From Thalassia testudinum (taxonomy: Eukaryota; Streptophyta; Magnoliopsida; Alismatales; Hydrocharitaceae): a stretch of DNA of 64,000 bases. The position numbers and the translations under genes are program-made. Below the pieces are notes generated by a model, which made no database searches, was not told where the DNA came from, and saw nothing but the letters and a program-made list of their open reading frames with translations. The stretch is taken from NCBI GenBank assembly GCA_037157565.1, contig JAZHRO010000073.1, positions 95,396,001 to 95,460,000 of the forward strand, written 5' to 3'. Shown here piece after piece: positions 34,905 through 45,876 of the stretch (position 1 is the first letter of the stretch; the number at the start of each line of letters is the position of its first letter).

Positions 34905-36652
34905 CTATTTGCTCTTTATTTTTCTCCCACTTTTTGTCAATAACAAAAAAAATGAAGGGGTAAATAGAGTATCATACCATAATGTTTGCCAATAGTAAAA
35001 TGATGAATGAGGGTACCAAGCTCCGTTAGGCCATCGTTCTTTGTCTTCATTCATCCTATAGAAAGGTTGAAATGTTCCGTTGTGTGCCTTTAACACCCAT
35101 TGATCTCTTTGATCTATTGCTGCAAAATAATGTAAAATATCTTTCCTAGGTACCCATTTTATTGTGGATCCTTTTAAGTTAGCACCTTTCAAACCCTGAC
35201 ATTTATAGACCTTTCTTTTGTTAGATATATAATTCTTGAGATTTGTGGCCTTTTGGTACATCCATGCATGCCTAGGTGCATGTGATTTATTTTGTATATT
35301 CTTTGTACTTTGAAATTTTGATTTTAATGAATCACAAAATTCTGTGTTTAGCAAAGTTGTTGTTTTAAGATTATTCAAAGTCCCTTCAAAGTGCTCATAA
35401 ATATCTTCTAGTTCTAATATCTTTGCATGCAACTGATTGTTAGTCTCTTTTGACATTTCTAATTCCATTTCTAAACATGATTTATCTATTTCTAATGTTT
35501 GATAATTATTCTTTAAAACCTTATTTTCCTTTTAAAATGACTTAGCTTTATGAAATAGTTCTTGATATGCTTTTAATAATTCTTCAAAAGAAAAATAAGG
35601 GTTTACCTCATTATCCATGTCTTCCGTAGTTGCTACCAAGCAATGATGTGCAACCTCGTCGTCATCCGATTCACTAGAGTTGGTGTCCATGTCGGAGTCG
35701 CTATCATCCCATGATGCTTTAAATGCCTTTTTCTTCTTCTTCTTCTTGAGCTCCTTTGTTTCTTTCCTATTGCCCTCCTTTTTCTTGTTTACAGGGCAAT
35801 CCTTTCACAAGTAGCCCTTTTTCTTACACTTATAGTAAATAGCATTAGTTGAAATTTTATTGACTTGCTTACCTTGTTTCCTGAAGAATTTTTGGAATTT
35901 CCTACTAATCATTTCCATCTCCTCGTCTTTGGATTCTGATGTTGTTGAGTCCGAGTCCTCTGTGATTGCTCTAAAAGCAATACTTTTCTTCCTGCTTGTT
36001 GCCTTCTCCTCGCTTTTCTTTATGTTCTTCAATTGAACTTCATACACCATGAGGCTTCCAATCAGACCATCCAAGGGGGGAGTGGATAGATCCTTTGCCT
36101 CTTGGATCACTGTGGCCTTTGGAGACCAATTGCTTGTAGGTGATCTCAAGATCTTTCTTACAAGCTGCTCCTCCTTCAGTTTGACTCCTAGATTCTTCAT
36201 GGGGTTCATGATCTCTCCAAACGTTGTGTACAGATCTTTGATTGACTCTCCTTTCGTCATCCTGAAACACTCATATTCTTCGGTTAGAATAGAAATACAG
36301 GTTACTTTTACCTTGTTAGTACCATCGTAGGTGATTTGAAGTGTGTTCATTTCTCAAATGTTGACTCGCATGCTGAGATACGATTGAATTCTTCCCTTGA
36401 CAACGCACAATAATGTGCATTCATCGCCCTTGCATTGCCGACAATTTTCTTCTTTTGATCTATCATCCATGCCACTCGCAGCTTCGAATCTGAGTGTTTC
36501 TCTGGAATGATTGTCCACGACTCCTCATCCATTGCCTTAAGGAAGACTTGCATCCTCCTCTTCCAATTCCCATAACACATCCCATTGAAATTGGGAGGAC
36601 AGGTTGACAATTGTCCATCGGTGCTCCTTGAGGTTGATGCCATCGCGAGCAA
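34905..36652 (-). pseudogene. gag: Copia gag, interior A
   Basis: It starts MLAMASTSRSTDGQLSTCPP (36652), then FNGMCYGNWKRRMQVFL, typical of copia (UBN2-type) gag. The frame breaks near 36347. It continues ITYDGTNKVKV, EQLVRKILRS and DLSTPPLDGLIGSLMVYE, then a CYKC-like knuckle in which the first Cys is Tyr (YYKCKKKGY), and stops at 35805. Acidic and coiled-coil stretches follow, and a last open block (34905-35468) ends WVPRKDILHYF, then GTFQPFYRMNEDKERWPNGA. No protease motif follows. The last block looks unlike usual copia gag tails. Confidence 0.82.
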
Positions 36653-36676
36653 GAGTTTTTACTTCTTCTCGCTACT

Positions 36677-36689
36677 CTCTCTAATACCA
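36677..36689 (-). promoter_or_regulatory. Copia composite primer site, interior A
   Basis: TGGTATTAGAGAG on the minus strand, close to the initiator tRNA-Met complement TGGTATCAGAGC. Confidence 0.8.
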
Positions 36690-36691
36690 GC

Positions 36692-38054
36692 TAATAGGAT
36701 CTAAAATATGGAATATGTCTACACACACAAATACTTAAACAAAATATTAGTAATAAAAAAAAGATTTGCACAAATAATCTAACCATAGAAAATTGGCACA
36801 ATATGCATAGTGGTTCCCATCCCTTGGGTACTCCACTACCTAAGCCTCCCAGCTTAGGATTTTTAACCCGATTCTCTCAACTTCAAGAGAATCAATTTAC
36901 TAAACCGAGGTAATTAACGGGTTACCTCAACCCAAGTACAAAAACAGGTTTGTTACAACCGAACGAGCAACAAGCTCAAAATACAAATAAGAACTGGTGT
37001 AAGAAAGAGAACTCTTACAACAAGAATTCCTAAGCCTCTCAAAAATAATATAAAATTAATACTAATTTGGGAGCCTAGCATGAATGTGAATGCCTTGACA
37101 ATGTGTGAAGAAATCACGTTGATGTGTTTGCAAAAGCACAGAGAGATTGAGAGTAGCAAACTATTCCTTCTCTTGAATATATGGTGAAAAAATGTGAAAT
37201 ATAGCTCTAGGAATTTTTCTTGTATTTCTAATATCTCTAGTCTATAAACAAAGAGTCCTAGGGTTATTTTATAGAGTTTAGGATCTCAGGGATTCGTACA
37301 CTAGACATTGGGATTTAATTCCCAATGTTCACATTGACAAAATAAATATTCCAGCCATTCTGTTTTGAGCCAACAACTAGTTGGTACCGGTACTAAAGTA
37401 CATGTACTGGTACTAGCAGCTCACTACCACCAGTACATGAGTCCTAGTACCGGTACTCATCATTGGTATCGATACTTGTGACTCCCAGGTTTGAAATTCC
37501 TAGGGCACAATAACCTACCTGTACCGATACTCATCATGGCTCTCAGTACTTGTAAGGTTCAGGCCAGAAATAAGGCTTCAACCTGTGGCTAACATGTATC
37601 GGTACTCATAGTTGGTACCGATACTTGTTCACAGTTTGAGATAAATTCTCAAGCTTGTACCTTGCAAATACCAGTACTGAAGAACAATGCCGGTAGTTGC
37701 TTACAAGTACCTGTTTTAAGTGTTTTAATCCAATACGTACTTTGAAAAAGTTTGCAATATAAATCCTAATTTATCGCTAATTGATTTTACGATCTAAGTT
37801 ATGATTCTTTTGTTAAGAGCCATACATTCTATAAATAAAAAAAAGTTAAACTAAAAAACTAAAGGTCGAAGATGATCTTCTTCTCCTCAACTCATTCTTG
37901 CCATCTTGCCTCCTTACCATGGTCTTCTCCTTTTCAACAAGCCTTCATCATTTCCTGTTTGCCTTGATCTTCACCTAAATTTGAAAAACACTTAATGACA
38001 AACACCTAATAATTTTTTTATCACTGAAACAAGATGTGGAACAAGGTTCCAACA
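36692..38054 (-). repeat. Copia composite LTR 2 (middle)
   Basis: 1363 bp, shared by both units. It has the KpnI/AgeI-like word array at about 37380-37700. The minus-strand start reads TGTTGGAAC-CTT-GTTCC, a hairpin. Confidence 0.88.
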
Positions 38055-38068
38055 ATCTCCCCCTTTTT
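38055..38068 (-). promoter_or_regulatory. Copia composite PPT, interior B
   Basis: On the minus strand AAAAAGGGGGAGAT abuts LTR 2. Confidence 0.8.
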
Positions 38069-38265
38069 GGTGCTAACAAAACTATCTTGCAAATAGATAA
38101 AATAATTTTTAGCAATGTTATATGAAGGAAAAACTTTTAATTAAAACCTCCCCCTAAATATATGCTCCCCCTAAAAATTTTACCATTTGCTCTTGATTTT
38201 TCTCCCTTTTTTGTCAATAACAAAAAAAATGAAGGGGTAAATAGAGTATCATACCATAATGTTTA

Positions 38266-39930
38266 CTAATAGTAAAATGATGAATGAGGGTACCAAGCTC
38301 CATTAGGCGATTGTTCTTGGTCTTCATTCAACCTATACAATGGTTGAAATGTTCCGTTGTGTGCCTTGAACACCCACTGATCTCTTGGATCTATTCCTGC
38401 AAAATAATGTAAAATATCTTTCCTAGGTACCCATTTTCTTGTGGGTCCTTTCAAGTTAGTACCTTTCAAACCCTGAGATTTATAGACCTTTCTTTTGTTA
38501 GATCTATATTTCCTGGGATTTTTGGCCTTTTGGTACATCTATGCATGCCTAGGTGCATGTGATTTGTTTTGTATATTCTTTTTACTTTGAAATTTTGATT
38601 TTAATGAATCACAAAATTCTGTGTTTAGCCAAGTTGTTGTTTTAAGATTATTCAAAGTCCCTTCAAAGTGCTCATAAATATCTTCTAGTTCTAATATCTT
38701 TGCATGCAACTGATTGTTAGTCTCTTTTGACATTTCTAATTCCATTTCTAAACATGATTTATCTATTTCTAATGTTTGATAATTATTCTTTAAAACCTTG
38801 TTTTCCTTTTAAAATGACTTCGCTTTATGATATAGTTCTTCATATGCTTCTAATAATTCCTCAAAAGAAAAATCAGGGTTTACCTCATTATCAGTGTCTT
38901 CCGTAGTTGCTACCAAGCAAAGGTGTGTGACCTCATCGTCATCCGATTCACTAGAGTTGGTGTCCATGTTAGAGTCACTATCATCCCATGTCGCTTTAAA
39001 TGTTTTTCTCTTCATCTTCTTCTTGAGATCCTTTGTTTCTTTCCTATTGTCCTCCTTTTACTTGCTCACGGGGCAATCCTTTCGCAATTGGCCATTTTTC
39101 TTGCGCTTATAGCTAAAAACATTATTTGAAATTTCATTGACTTGCTTACCTTATTTCTTGAGGAATTTCTGGAATTTCCTAGTAAGCATTTCCATCTCCT
39201 CATCTTCTTATTTTGATGTTGTTGAGTCTGAGTCCTCTGTGATTGCTCAAAAAGCAATATTTTTCTTCCATAATGTTACCTTCTCCTCGCTTTTCTTTAT
39301 GTTCTCCAATTGAACTTCATATGCCATGAGGCTTCCAATCAGATCATCCAAGGAGGGAGTGGATAGATCCTTTGCCTCTTTGATGGCTGTGGTCTTTGGA
39401 GACCAATCGCTTGTAAGTGATCTTAAGATCTTTCTTACAAGCTGCTCCTCCTTCAGTTTGACTCCTAGATTCTTCATGGGGTTCACGATCTCTCCAAACC
39501 TTGTGTACATATCTTTGATTGACTCTCCTTTCATCAATCTAAAACACTCATATTCTTCGGTTAGAATAGAAATATGGGTTTCTTTTACCTTGTTAGTACC
39601 TTCATAGGTGATTTGAAGTCTGTTCCATTTCTCAAATGTTGACTCACTTGGTGAGATACAGTTGAATTCTTCCCTTGACAACGCACAATAATGTGCATTC
39701 ATCGCCCACGCATTGCCGACAATTTCCTTCTTTTGATCTATCATCCATGCCACTCGTAGCTTCGAATCTGAGTGTTTCTCTTGAATGAGTGTCCACGACT
39801 CCTCATCCATTTCCTTAAGGAAGACTTGCATCCTCCTCTTCCAATTCCCATAACACATCCCATTGAAATAGGGAGGACAGGTTGACAATTGTCCATCGGT
39901 GCCCCTTGAGGTTGATGCCATCGCGAGCAA
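38266..39930 (-). pseudogene. gag: Copia gag, interior B
   Basis: This copy keeps a longer open front part (39247-39930, 227 codons: MLAMASTSRGTDGQLSTCPP, FNGMCYGNWKRRMQVFL, NRLQITYEGTNKVKE, EEYECFRLMKGESIKD). Stops follow across the knuckle region. Then come FKATWDDSDSNMDTNSSE (38809-39015) and KETNNQLHAKILELEDIYEH (38539-38745), and the same unusual tail HYFAGIDPRDQWVFKAHNGT (38266-38538). No pol domain is present. Confidence 0.82.
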
Positions 39931-39955
39931 GAGTTTTTACTTCTTCTCGCTACAC

Positions 39956-39967
39956 GCTCTAATACCA
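39956..39967 (-). promoter_or_regulatory. Copia composite primer site, interior B
   Basis: TGGTATTAGAGC on the minus strand, 11 of 12 to the initiator tRNA-Met complement. Confidence 0.82.
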
Positions 39968-39969
39968 GC

Positions 39970-41320
39970 TAATAGGATCTAAAATATGGAATATGTCTAC
40001 ACACACAAATACTTAAACAAAATATTAGTAATAAAAAAAAGATTTGCACAAATAATCTAACCACAGAAAATTGGCACAATATGCATAGTGGTTCCCATCC
40101 CTTGGGTACTCCACTACCTAAGCGTCCCAGCTTAGGATTTTTAACCCGATTCTCTCAACTTCAAGAGAATCAATTTACTAAACCGAGGTAATTAATGGGT
40201 TACCTCAGCCCAAGTACAAAAACAGGTTTGTTACAACCGAACGAGCAACAAGCTCAAAATACAAATAAGAACTGGTGTAAGAAAGAGAACTCTTACAACA
40301 GGAATTCCTAAGCCTCTCAATAATAATATGAAATTAATACTAGTTTGGGAGCCTAGCATGAATGTGAATGCCTTGACAATGTGTGAAGAAATCACGTCGA
40401 TGTGTTCGCAAAAGCACAGAGAGATTGAGAGTAGCAAACGATTCCTTCTCTTGAATATATGGTGGAGAAATGTGAAATATAGCTCTACGAATTTTCCTTG
40501 TATTTCTAATATCTCTAGTCTATAAACAAAGAGTCCTAGGGTTATTTTATAGAGTTTAGGATCTCAGGGATTCGTCTACTAGACTTTGGGATTTAATTCC
40601 CAATGTTCACATTGAAAAAATAAGTATTCCAGCCATTCTGTTTTGAGCCAACAGCTAGTTGGTACCGATACTCGCAGCTCACTGCCACAGTACATGAGTC
40701 CTGGTATCGGTACTCATCATTGGTACCGGTACTTGTGACTCCCAGGTTTGAAATTCCTTGGGTACAGTAACCTACCTGTACCGGTACTCATCATGGGTAC
40801 TGGTACTTGTAAAGTTCAGGCCAGAAATAAGGCTTCAACCTATGGCCAACATGTACTGGTACTCATGGTTGTTACCGGTACTTGTTATTCACAGTTTGAG
40901 ATGAATTCTTAAACTTGTGCCTTGCAAATGCCGGTACTAATGAACAGTATCGGTACTTTCTTACAAGTAGTTGTTTTAAGTTTTTTAATCCATTACGTAC
41001 TTTGACAATGTTTGCAATATAAATCATAATTTATCTCTAATTGATTTTACGATCTAAGTTATGATTCTTTTGTTAAGAGGCATACATTCTATAAATAAAA
41101 TGAACTTAAACTAAAAAACTAAAGGTCGAAGATGATCTTCTTCTGCTCGACTCATTCTTGTCATCTTGCCTCCTTACCATGGTCTTCTCCTTTTCATCAA
41201 GCCTTCATCATTTCCTGCTTGCCTTGATCTTCACCTAAATCTGAGAAACACTTAATGGCAAACATTAATCCATAATAATTTTGTCAACACCAAAACAAGA
41301 TGTGGAATAAGGTTCCAACA
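39970..41320 (-). repeat. Copia composite LTR 3 (5' end of the minus-strand array)
   Basis: 1351 bp, plus-strand TAATAGGATC to TCCAACA. In the stretches I compared it is nearer to LTR 2 than to LTR 1. Confidence 0.88.
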
Positions 41321-41325
41321 CAACC

Positions 41326-42509
41326 AGGTTGCAGTCTTCACTGATGACCAAGAGAAGACGATGTTCACGAGTCCTTATGGTACCTTTGCATTTAGGCATA
41401 TGCCGTTTGGATTATGTAATGCACCTACAACCTTCCAGCGATGTATGATCATTTTCTCGGTCGTGAGTGACGAGTGTGTTGAAGTGTTTATGGATGACTT
41501 CTCCATTTACAACTCGTCTTTCCACTAGTGTCTCCTGCACCTAGAGAATGTGCTGAAGTAATGTAAGGAGACTGGTTTAGTCCTCAGCTGGGAGAAAAGC
41601 CACTTCATGGTACAGAAAGGAATTGTATTTAGGCATGTTGTGTCTAAGCAAGGATTGGAAGTAGATAAAGCCAAGGTTGATTCTATTTCCACACTTCTAT
41701 TGCCCATGAATGTCAAACAGATTAGATCATTTCTGGGCTATGCCGGCTTTCATAGGCACTTTATTAAAAATTTCAGTAAAATTTCTAGGCCACTTTGTGA
41801 CATGTTGGCGAAGGAATCTTCCATCAATTTTGATTCAAAGTGTGTCGAGGCCTTTCAAACTCTGAAAGAGGCCTTGATCTCTGCACCTATTCTCTGAGCT
41901 TCTGATTGGACACTCCCATTTGAGCTGATGTGTGATGCTTCGGATTATGCAGTGGGAATAGTCCTTGGACAAAGGGTTGAGGGAAGACCTCATGTGCTGC
42001 ACTATGCCAGCAAGACTTTAACCGAACCACAACAAAACTACACTATCAGTGAAAAGGAATTACTTGTTGTAGCTTTTGCTCTGGAGAAGTTTAGGTCCTA
42101 TCTTCTTGGGTCTAAGGTGGTTATTTTCACTGATCATGCGGCAGTGAAACATCTCATTGCTAAGAACGATTCTAAGCCATGTCTGATTAGGTGGATCCTA
42201 CTCCAAGAATTTGACTTGGAGATACATGAAAAGAAAGGAGTAGAAAATGTTGTGGCTGACCACCTGTCTCACCTTCCACTTGATGACTCTCCATCTGGAG
42301 ACATCCATGAGACATTTCCTGATGAAACCCTTATGGAGGTAGCACCAACTTCACCTTGGTATGCTGATACTGTCAATTACTTGGTCACTGAAGAAACTCC
42401 TGGCTCTTGGGATGAGCAGAAAAGAAAGAGATTCATTTCCCAAGCTAGATACTTTCATTGGGAAGAGCCTAAATTACTTAGAGTTGGACAAGACCAAGTA
42501 TTGAGCTGA
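41326..42509 (+). pseudogene. pol: E3 C-terminal RT and RNase H
   Basis: RT resumes at QVAVFTDDQEKTMF, then MPFGLCNAPTTFQRCM and VFMDDFSIYNSS (about 41485). A stop follows at about 41527. RNase H has [15 protein letters not shown] (41928), [14 protein letters not shown] and [13 protein letters not shown]. Stops at about 41895 and 42507 look like CGA-to-TGA changes. Confidence 0.88.
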
Positions 42510-42512
42510 TGT

Positions 42513-43676
42513 GTGCCTGAAGAGGAGCAACAAAGTGTGCTGAGTTTTTGTCATGAACTTCATTGTGGAGGACACTTTCGTGATAAGAAAACTGCTTTTA
42601 ATGTTCTTCAGTCTGATTTTTGGTGGCCTTCGTTATTTAAGGATTCTAATAATTTTGTTAAGGCCTATATTAGATGTCAACGGACTCGAACGATTAGGAA
42701 GAGGAATGAGATGCCTCAACAACCTATTCAATCTATTGAAATTTTTGATGTTTGGGGAATTGACTTTATGGGCCCCTTCCCTTTGTCCCATGGCTATGAA
42801 TATATCTTCGTGGCAGTTGATTTCTCCAAATGGATAGAGGCCATTCCTACACGCACAAATGACCACTCTGTGGTCTTGAAACTTGTGAAGGCCAATATCA
42901 TATCTCATTTTGGCTGCCTCAAGACCATTATAAATGATGGGGGACCTCATTTCTGAAACCACCGCTACAATCGGCTACTCAGGAGTCTCGAGATGACTCA
43001 CAAGGTTGCTAACCCTTACCATCCTCAAATGAGTGGCTAGGTTGAAGTGTCGAATAGGGAGATAAAGAACATTTTAGGAAAGACCATTAGACCTAATAGG
43101 AAGGACTGGTACCAAAAGCTCGATGATGCTTTGTGGGCATATCGAATGGCCTATAAGACCCCTTTGGGTACATATCCCTTTCAGATTATGTATGGGAAAG
43201 CGTGCCATTTACTCGTTGAGTTGGAACATAGGACACTTTGGGCTATTCGAAGTGTTAACATGGATTTAGAAAAGGTGTGTAAGGCACGACTTCTAGAATT
43301 AAGTGAGCTTGAGGAGGTGAGGAAGGATGCTTATGACACCTCTCAAGCTTATAAAGAGAGAACTAAGGTCTTGCATGATAAGTATATCCTTAAAAAGACC
43401 TTTGAGTCCAACCAACAAGTCTGGCTTTTCAATTTCAGACTTAAGCTTTTTCCAGGGAAATTAAAATCTCGATGGGATGGGCCTTACATAATCACTAAAG
43501 TGCTTCTGCATGAAGCTGTGGAGATCAAGAGCCCTTCCTTTTCAGCAACTCCCATTATCGTCAACGGCCAACGATTAAAACCATACATTACTTTGGATGG
43601 CCATTTGGTTGAAGAGGTCACTCTTGAGGAGCCTTTGCTCTTGTCACTCTCTGCCTCAGGTAATATCTTCCTTTAA
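42513..43676 (+). pseudogene. pol: E3 integrase
   Basis: It has the zinc region remnant (CHELHCGGHF), [17 protein letters not shown] (about 42760), INDGGPHF (about 42930) and [10 protein letters not shown] (about 43052). The D-D-E residues are visible, but a stop at about 42953 and TAG at about 43038 interrupt the frame. The first knuckle Cys pair is partly lost (AYIRCQ). The frame ends TAA at 43674-43676. Confidence 0.88.
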
Positions 43677-43685
43677 CTGTTTTGT

Positions 43686-43722
43686 TTCAAATGAGGACAT
43701 TGTTTGAACCAGGCATGGGGGG
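43686..43722 (+). promoter_or_regulatory. E3 first G-rich block with hairpin
   Basis: TTCAAATG/CATTGTTTGAA can pair imperfectly around AGGA (43686-43708). It is followed by AGGCATGGGGGG (43711-43722), 1195 bases before the PPT. Confidence 0.6.
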
Positions 43723-44882
43723 ATAGGACATGAGGCATCTGTTTATAGCATGTCTACATTTTGCATTCATTCATGCATATTGCATTCAAAAAAAAAAAAA
43801 AAAACATTTTGTATTATTGAGCTTAACTAGCTAGGCCCTGCATTTTTAAGCAGACCAGAACTTTAGGTTAGATTAAGTTGACTCTAGGTGTCGAACATTA
43901 GAAGCTAAGTGAGCTACTAAGCTTAGACCTTTAGGGTCCTTTGTGGACTTAAAAACTTAAGTAGGAGTTAATTTGCGGACCATTCCTTAAGAGGTTGAGG
44001 AAGGAAAGCTAGGGATTAAGTTAAAGGTTGGGTAGTACTTGGAGTCTTGTTCTACCTTTTGGTTTACGGGTCCTCGTAACCTAAGCATCCACATTTCACA
44101 CACACTTAGTCTTGTGTAAATAGTGATCACCCTAATTCATTTTTTCTTTAAAGAAATGTTGGTTTTCTTAGTTTTGACTTAGGAGAAGCTTGAAAAAAAA
44201 TTTGATTGGAAGAGTTCCTACCAGAGGAGAGGTGGAGTACATACTCACCTTGAGGATACGATGATAACATGTCACCTCCTTGCTGCTTGTCTCTTAAGAT
44301 ATCCATCCTACTGGGGACATGTAAGCGCATTGTGCGGTTCAGGTACCATGGGCGGCCCTATCTCAAAGTGCCGATTGCCACAGTCCTTAATTCGCTTAAG
44401 AAATCCATAGGCGATACTATCTCAAAGTGTCAATTGCCAGGAGTTCTTGGGGTTGCTATGGGCGGTGCTATTTCGAAGCATCGAAAGCCAGGCACCCTTC
44501 GAGGTTTGGTGATGCGAACAATGAATCCGACACAGATCGTGTTGATAGTTGATCCAAGGTTAAACTTAGAGGAATTAAACAAAAATATATATTACAAAAA
44601 AGAAAAATCATTCTTACTCTTTTTCTAGGTTGGCAATCATACCAACCTCAAATAATTCAGACCAATGCACATGCATGGATGCTTTAATCTCGGGGATCAA
44701 TAAACACTAGGGTAGAGTTAGAAATCAGGGAAACTTGCACCTGCAACTCGTCGTTAGCTGAACTAGTTTGTGACTTAGCAACTACTTGGGAACCTTAGGT
44801 CTAAAGTCTGAGCTTAATATGTCTCTAAAGGAAGACCGATTGGGTTGGCTAGTCTACTTGGAGTGCTAGGTTATTGCTTGGA
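43723..44882 (+). other. E3 3' noncoding block
   Basis: No supported gene. It contains a run of A (about 43787-43805), stretches shared with E1, and the triple stem-loop listed separately. Confidence 0.6.
44353..44483 (+). repeat. E3 triple stem-loop array
   Basis: Three hairpins: CGGCCCT/AGTGCCG with loop ATCTCAA (6 of 7 pairs, loop 44360-44366), GATACT/AGTGTC with loop ATCTCAA (loop 44419-44425), and CGGTGCT/AGCATCG with loop ATTTCGA (loop 44470-44476). Order and spacing parallel E1. Confidence 0.7.
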
Positions 44883-44920
44883 TTTGCTAGGGACTAGCAA
44901 AAATTGGGCATGGGGGAATT
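44883..44920 (+). promoter_or_regulatory. E3 PPT with upstream hairpin
   Basis: A perfect TTTGCTAG-GGA-CTAGCAAA hairpin (44883-44901), then GGGCATGGGGGAATT (44906-44920) next to the LTR start at 44921. Confidence 0.87.
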
Positions 44921-45876
44921 TGATAAGCTCATATTTGTGAGCTAATTAAATGTCTAAATGCTTAAAGATTAAGGTAAAGCATCCATTTATTTAGCATGGA
45001 TTAGGTTGTAAATAGATTAATTTATATTTTTGATTTAATTAGATAATTCATGCATTTCATTCACAATTAAAGGCATTTTGAATTGACTTAGAATGGCATG
45101 TAATTAGGTGCATTACATGCATTATTTTAATTAACATAGAACTTAAGGATTTATGTATAAATAATCCTAATATTTTATTTTATTAATTTTCTCCTTCAGC
45201 AGGTAACTGCTCCACTTCCTCCTCCTATGCATTCACTCTTCGCCAGCTGCCTGCACTCAAGACTCCCATTCAAGGAGGAGCAGGAGAGATGGATCTAGAG
45301 GGGGCAGCAGCGACTACAAGGGAGAGGAGGAGGCAGCTGTGCTCGGGGAGATGCCACCTGTCCCATCACTGTGCATCCTCCCATCACTGTGGTCTCCATG
45401 GTCGAGCATCGCCACACCGTGGGTCGGTAGAGTGACAGGCCGCTGTGCCAAGTCGGCGACCTCGGCCACTTACCTTGAGCATGTGCCTCATTGGTCACGC
45501 AAAAAACTTCTTTCTTCTTTCTTTTGATTCTCTCTTTTCTTTTCTTTTGCATGATACTATTCATCATCACCTTCGTTACTCTATTTGTAGGCCTCAACGA
45601 ACCCACCACCACCATCACCGCAAACCACCTTCACGGCAAACTGGCCAGCAACAGCTGACCTATCCTCACGTGCGGTCAACCCCTTTTCGCATGCATTGTA
45701 GCAGCAAGTAGCCCCAGCTAGTCTCCAGTGAGCACACCCTCGCTGTGCCCGTTCATTGCGCCTCCGCCTACCCGAGTAGCGTCCCAAGCACATGCACAGC
45801 CGGCGTGACCAGCAGTACACCCGTGCACGCAACCGCATGCACCACCAGCTCCTCGTGCATGTCATCATGCATGCCC
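44921..45876 (+). repeat. E3 3' LTR, first part, cut by E4
   Basis: It matches 27359 to about 28314 of the 5' LTR, including the initial AGCTCA/TGAGCT hairpin. It stops after TGCCC. In the 5' copy the sequence continues with TCGCGG at this point. The missing part should lie beyond the window. Confidence 0.88.

Larger units (their letters stand above)
33408..41320 (-). mobile_element. Copia-type composite: LTR-gag-LTR-gag-LTR
   Basis: It is 7913 bp, flanked by CGACC (33403-33407) and CAACC (41321-41325), a 5-bp target duplication with one difference. It has three LTRs (33408-34776, 36692-38054, 39970-41320) and two interiors of exactly 1915 bp each. Each interior has a PPT on the left and an initiator-Met-type primer site on the right, so the composite reads on the minus strand. 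The interiors hold only a gag-like frame, with no protease, integrase or RT seen, so it is non-autonomous. Removing it rejoins the E3 RT reading frame at the DGY-GYNQV motif. Confidence 0.9.
27359..45876 (+). mobile_element. E3: Athila/Tat-like Ty3 element, split by a copia composite and by E4
   Basis: 5' LTR 27359-29073, decayed tRNA-Asp-like primer site, gag (30351 on), protease, RT, RNase H, integrase, PPT, and a partial 3' LTR (44921-45876). A 7.9-kb copia composite lies in the RT domain (33408-41320). The 3' LTR stops at TGCCC (45872-45876), where E4 starts. E3 is a different family from E1 and E2, though it shares the stem-loop array with E1. It is non-functional. Confidence 0.88.

Noticed and set aside
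33408..41320. A possible CRISPR-like or satellite array, given three large repeats and two equal spacers.
   Set aside because: The repeats have LTR ends, PPTs and primer sites, and the spacers encode gag, so it is a retrotransposon composite.
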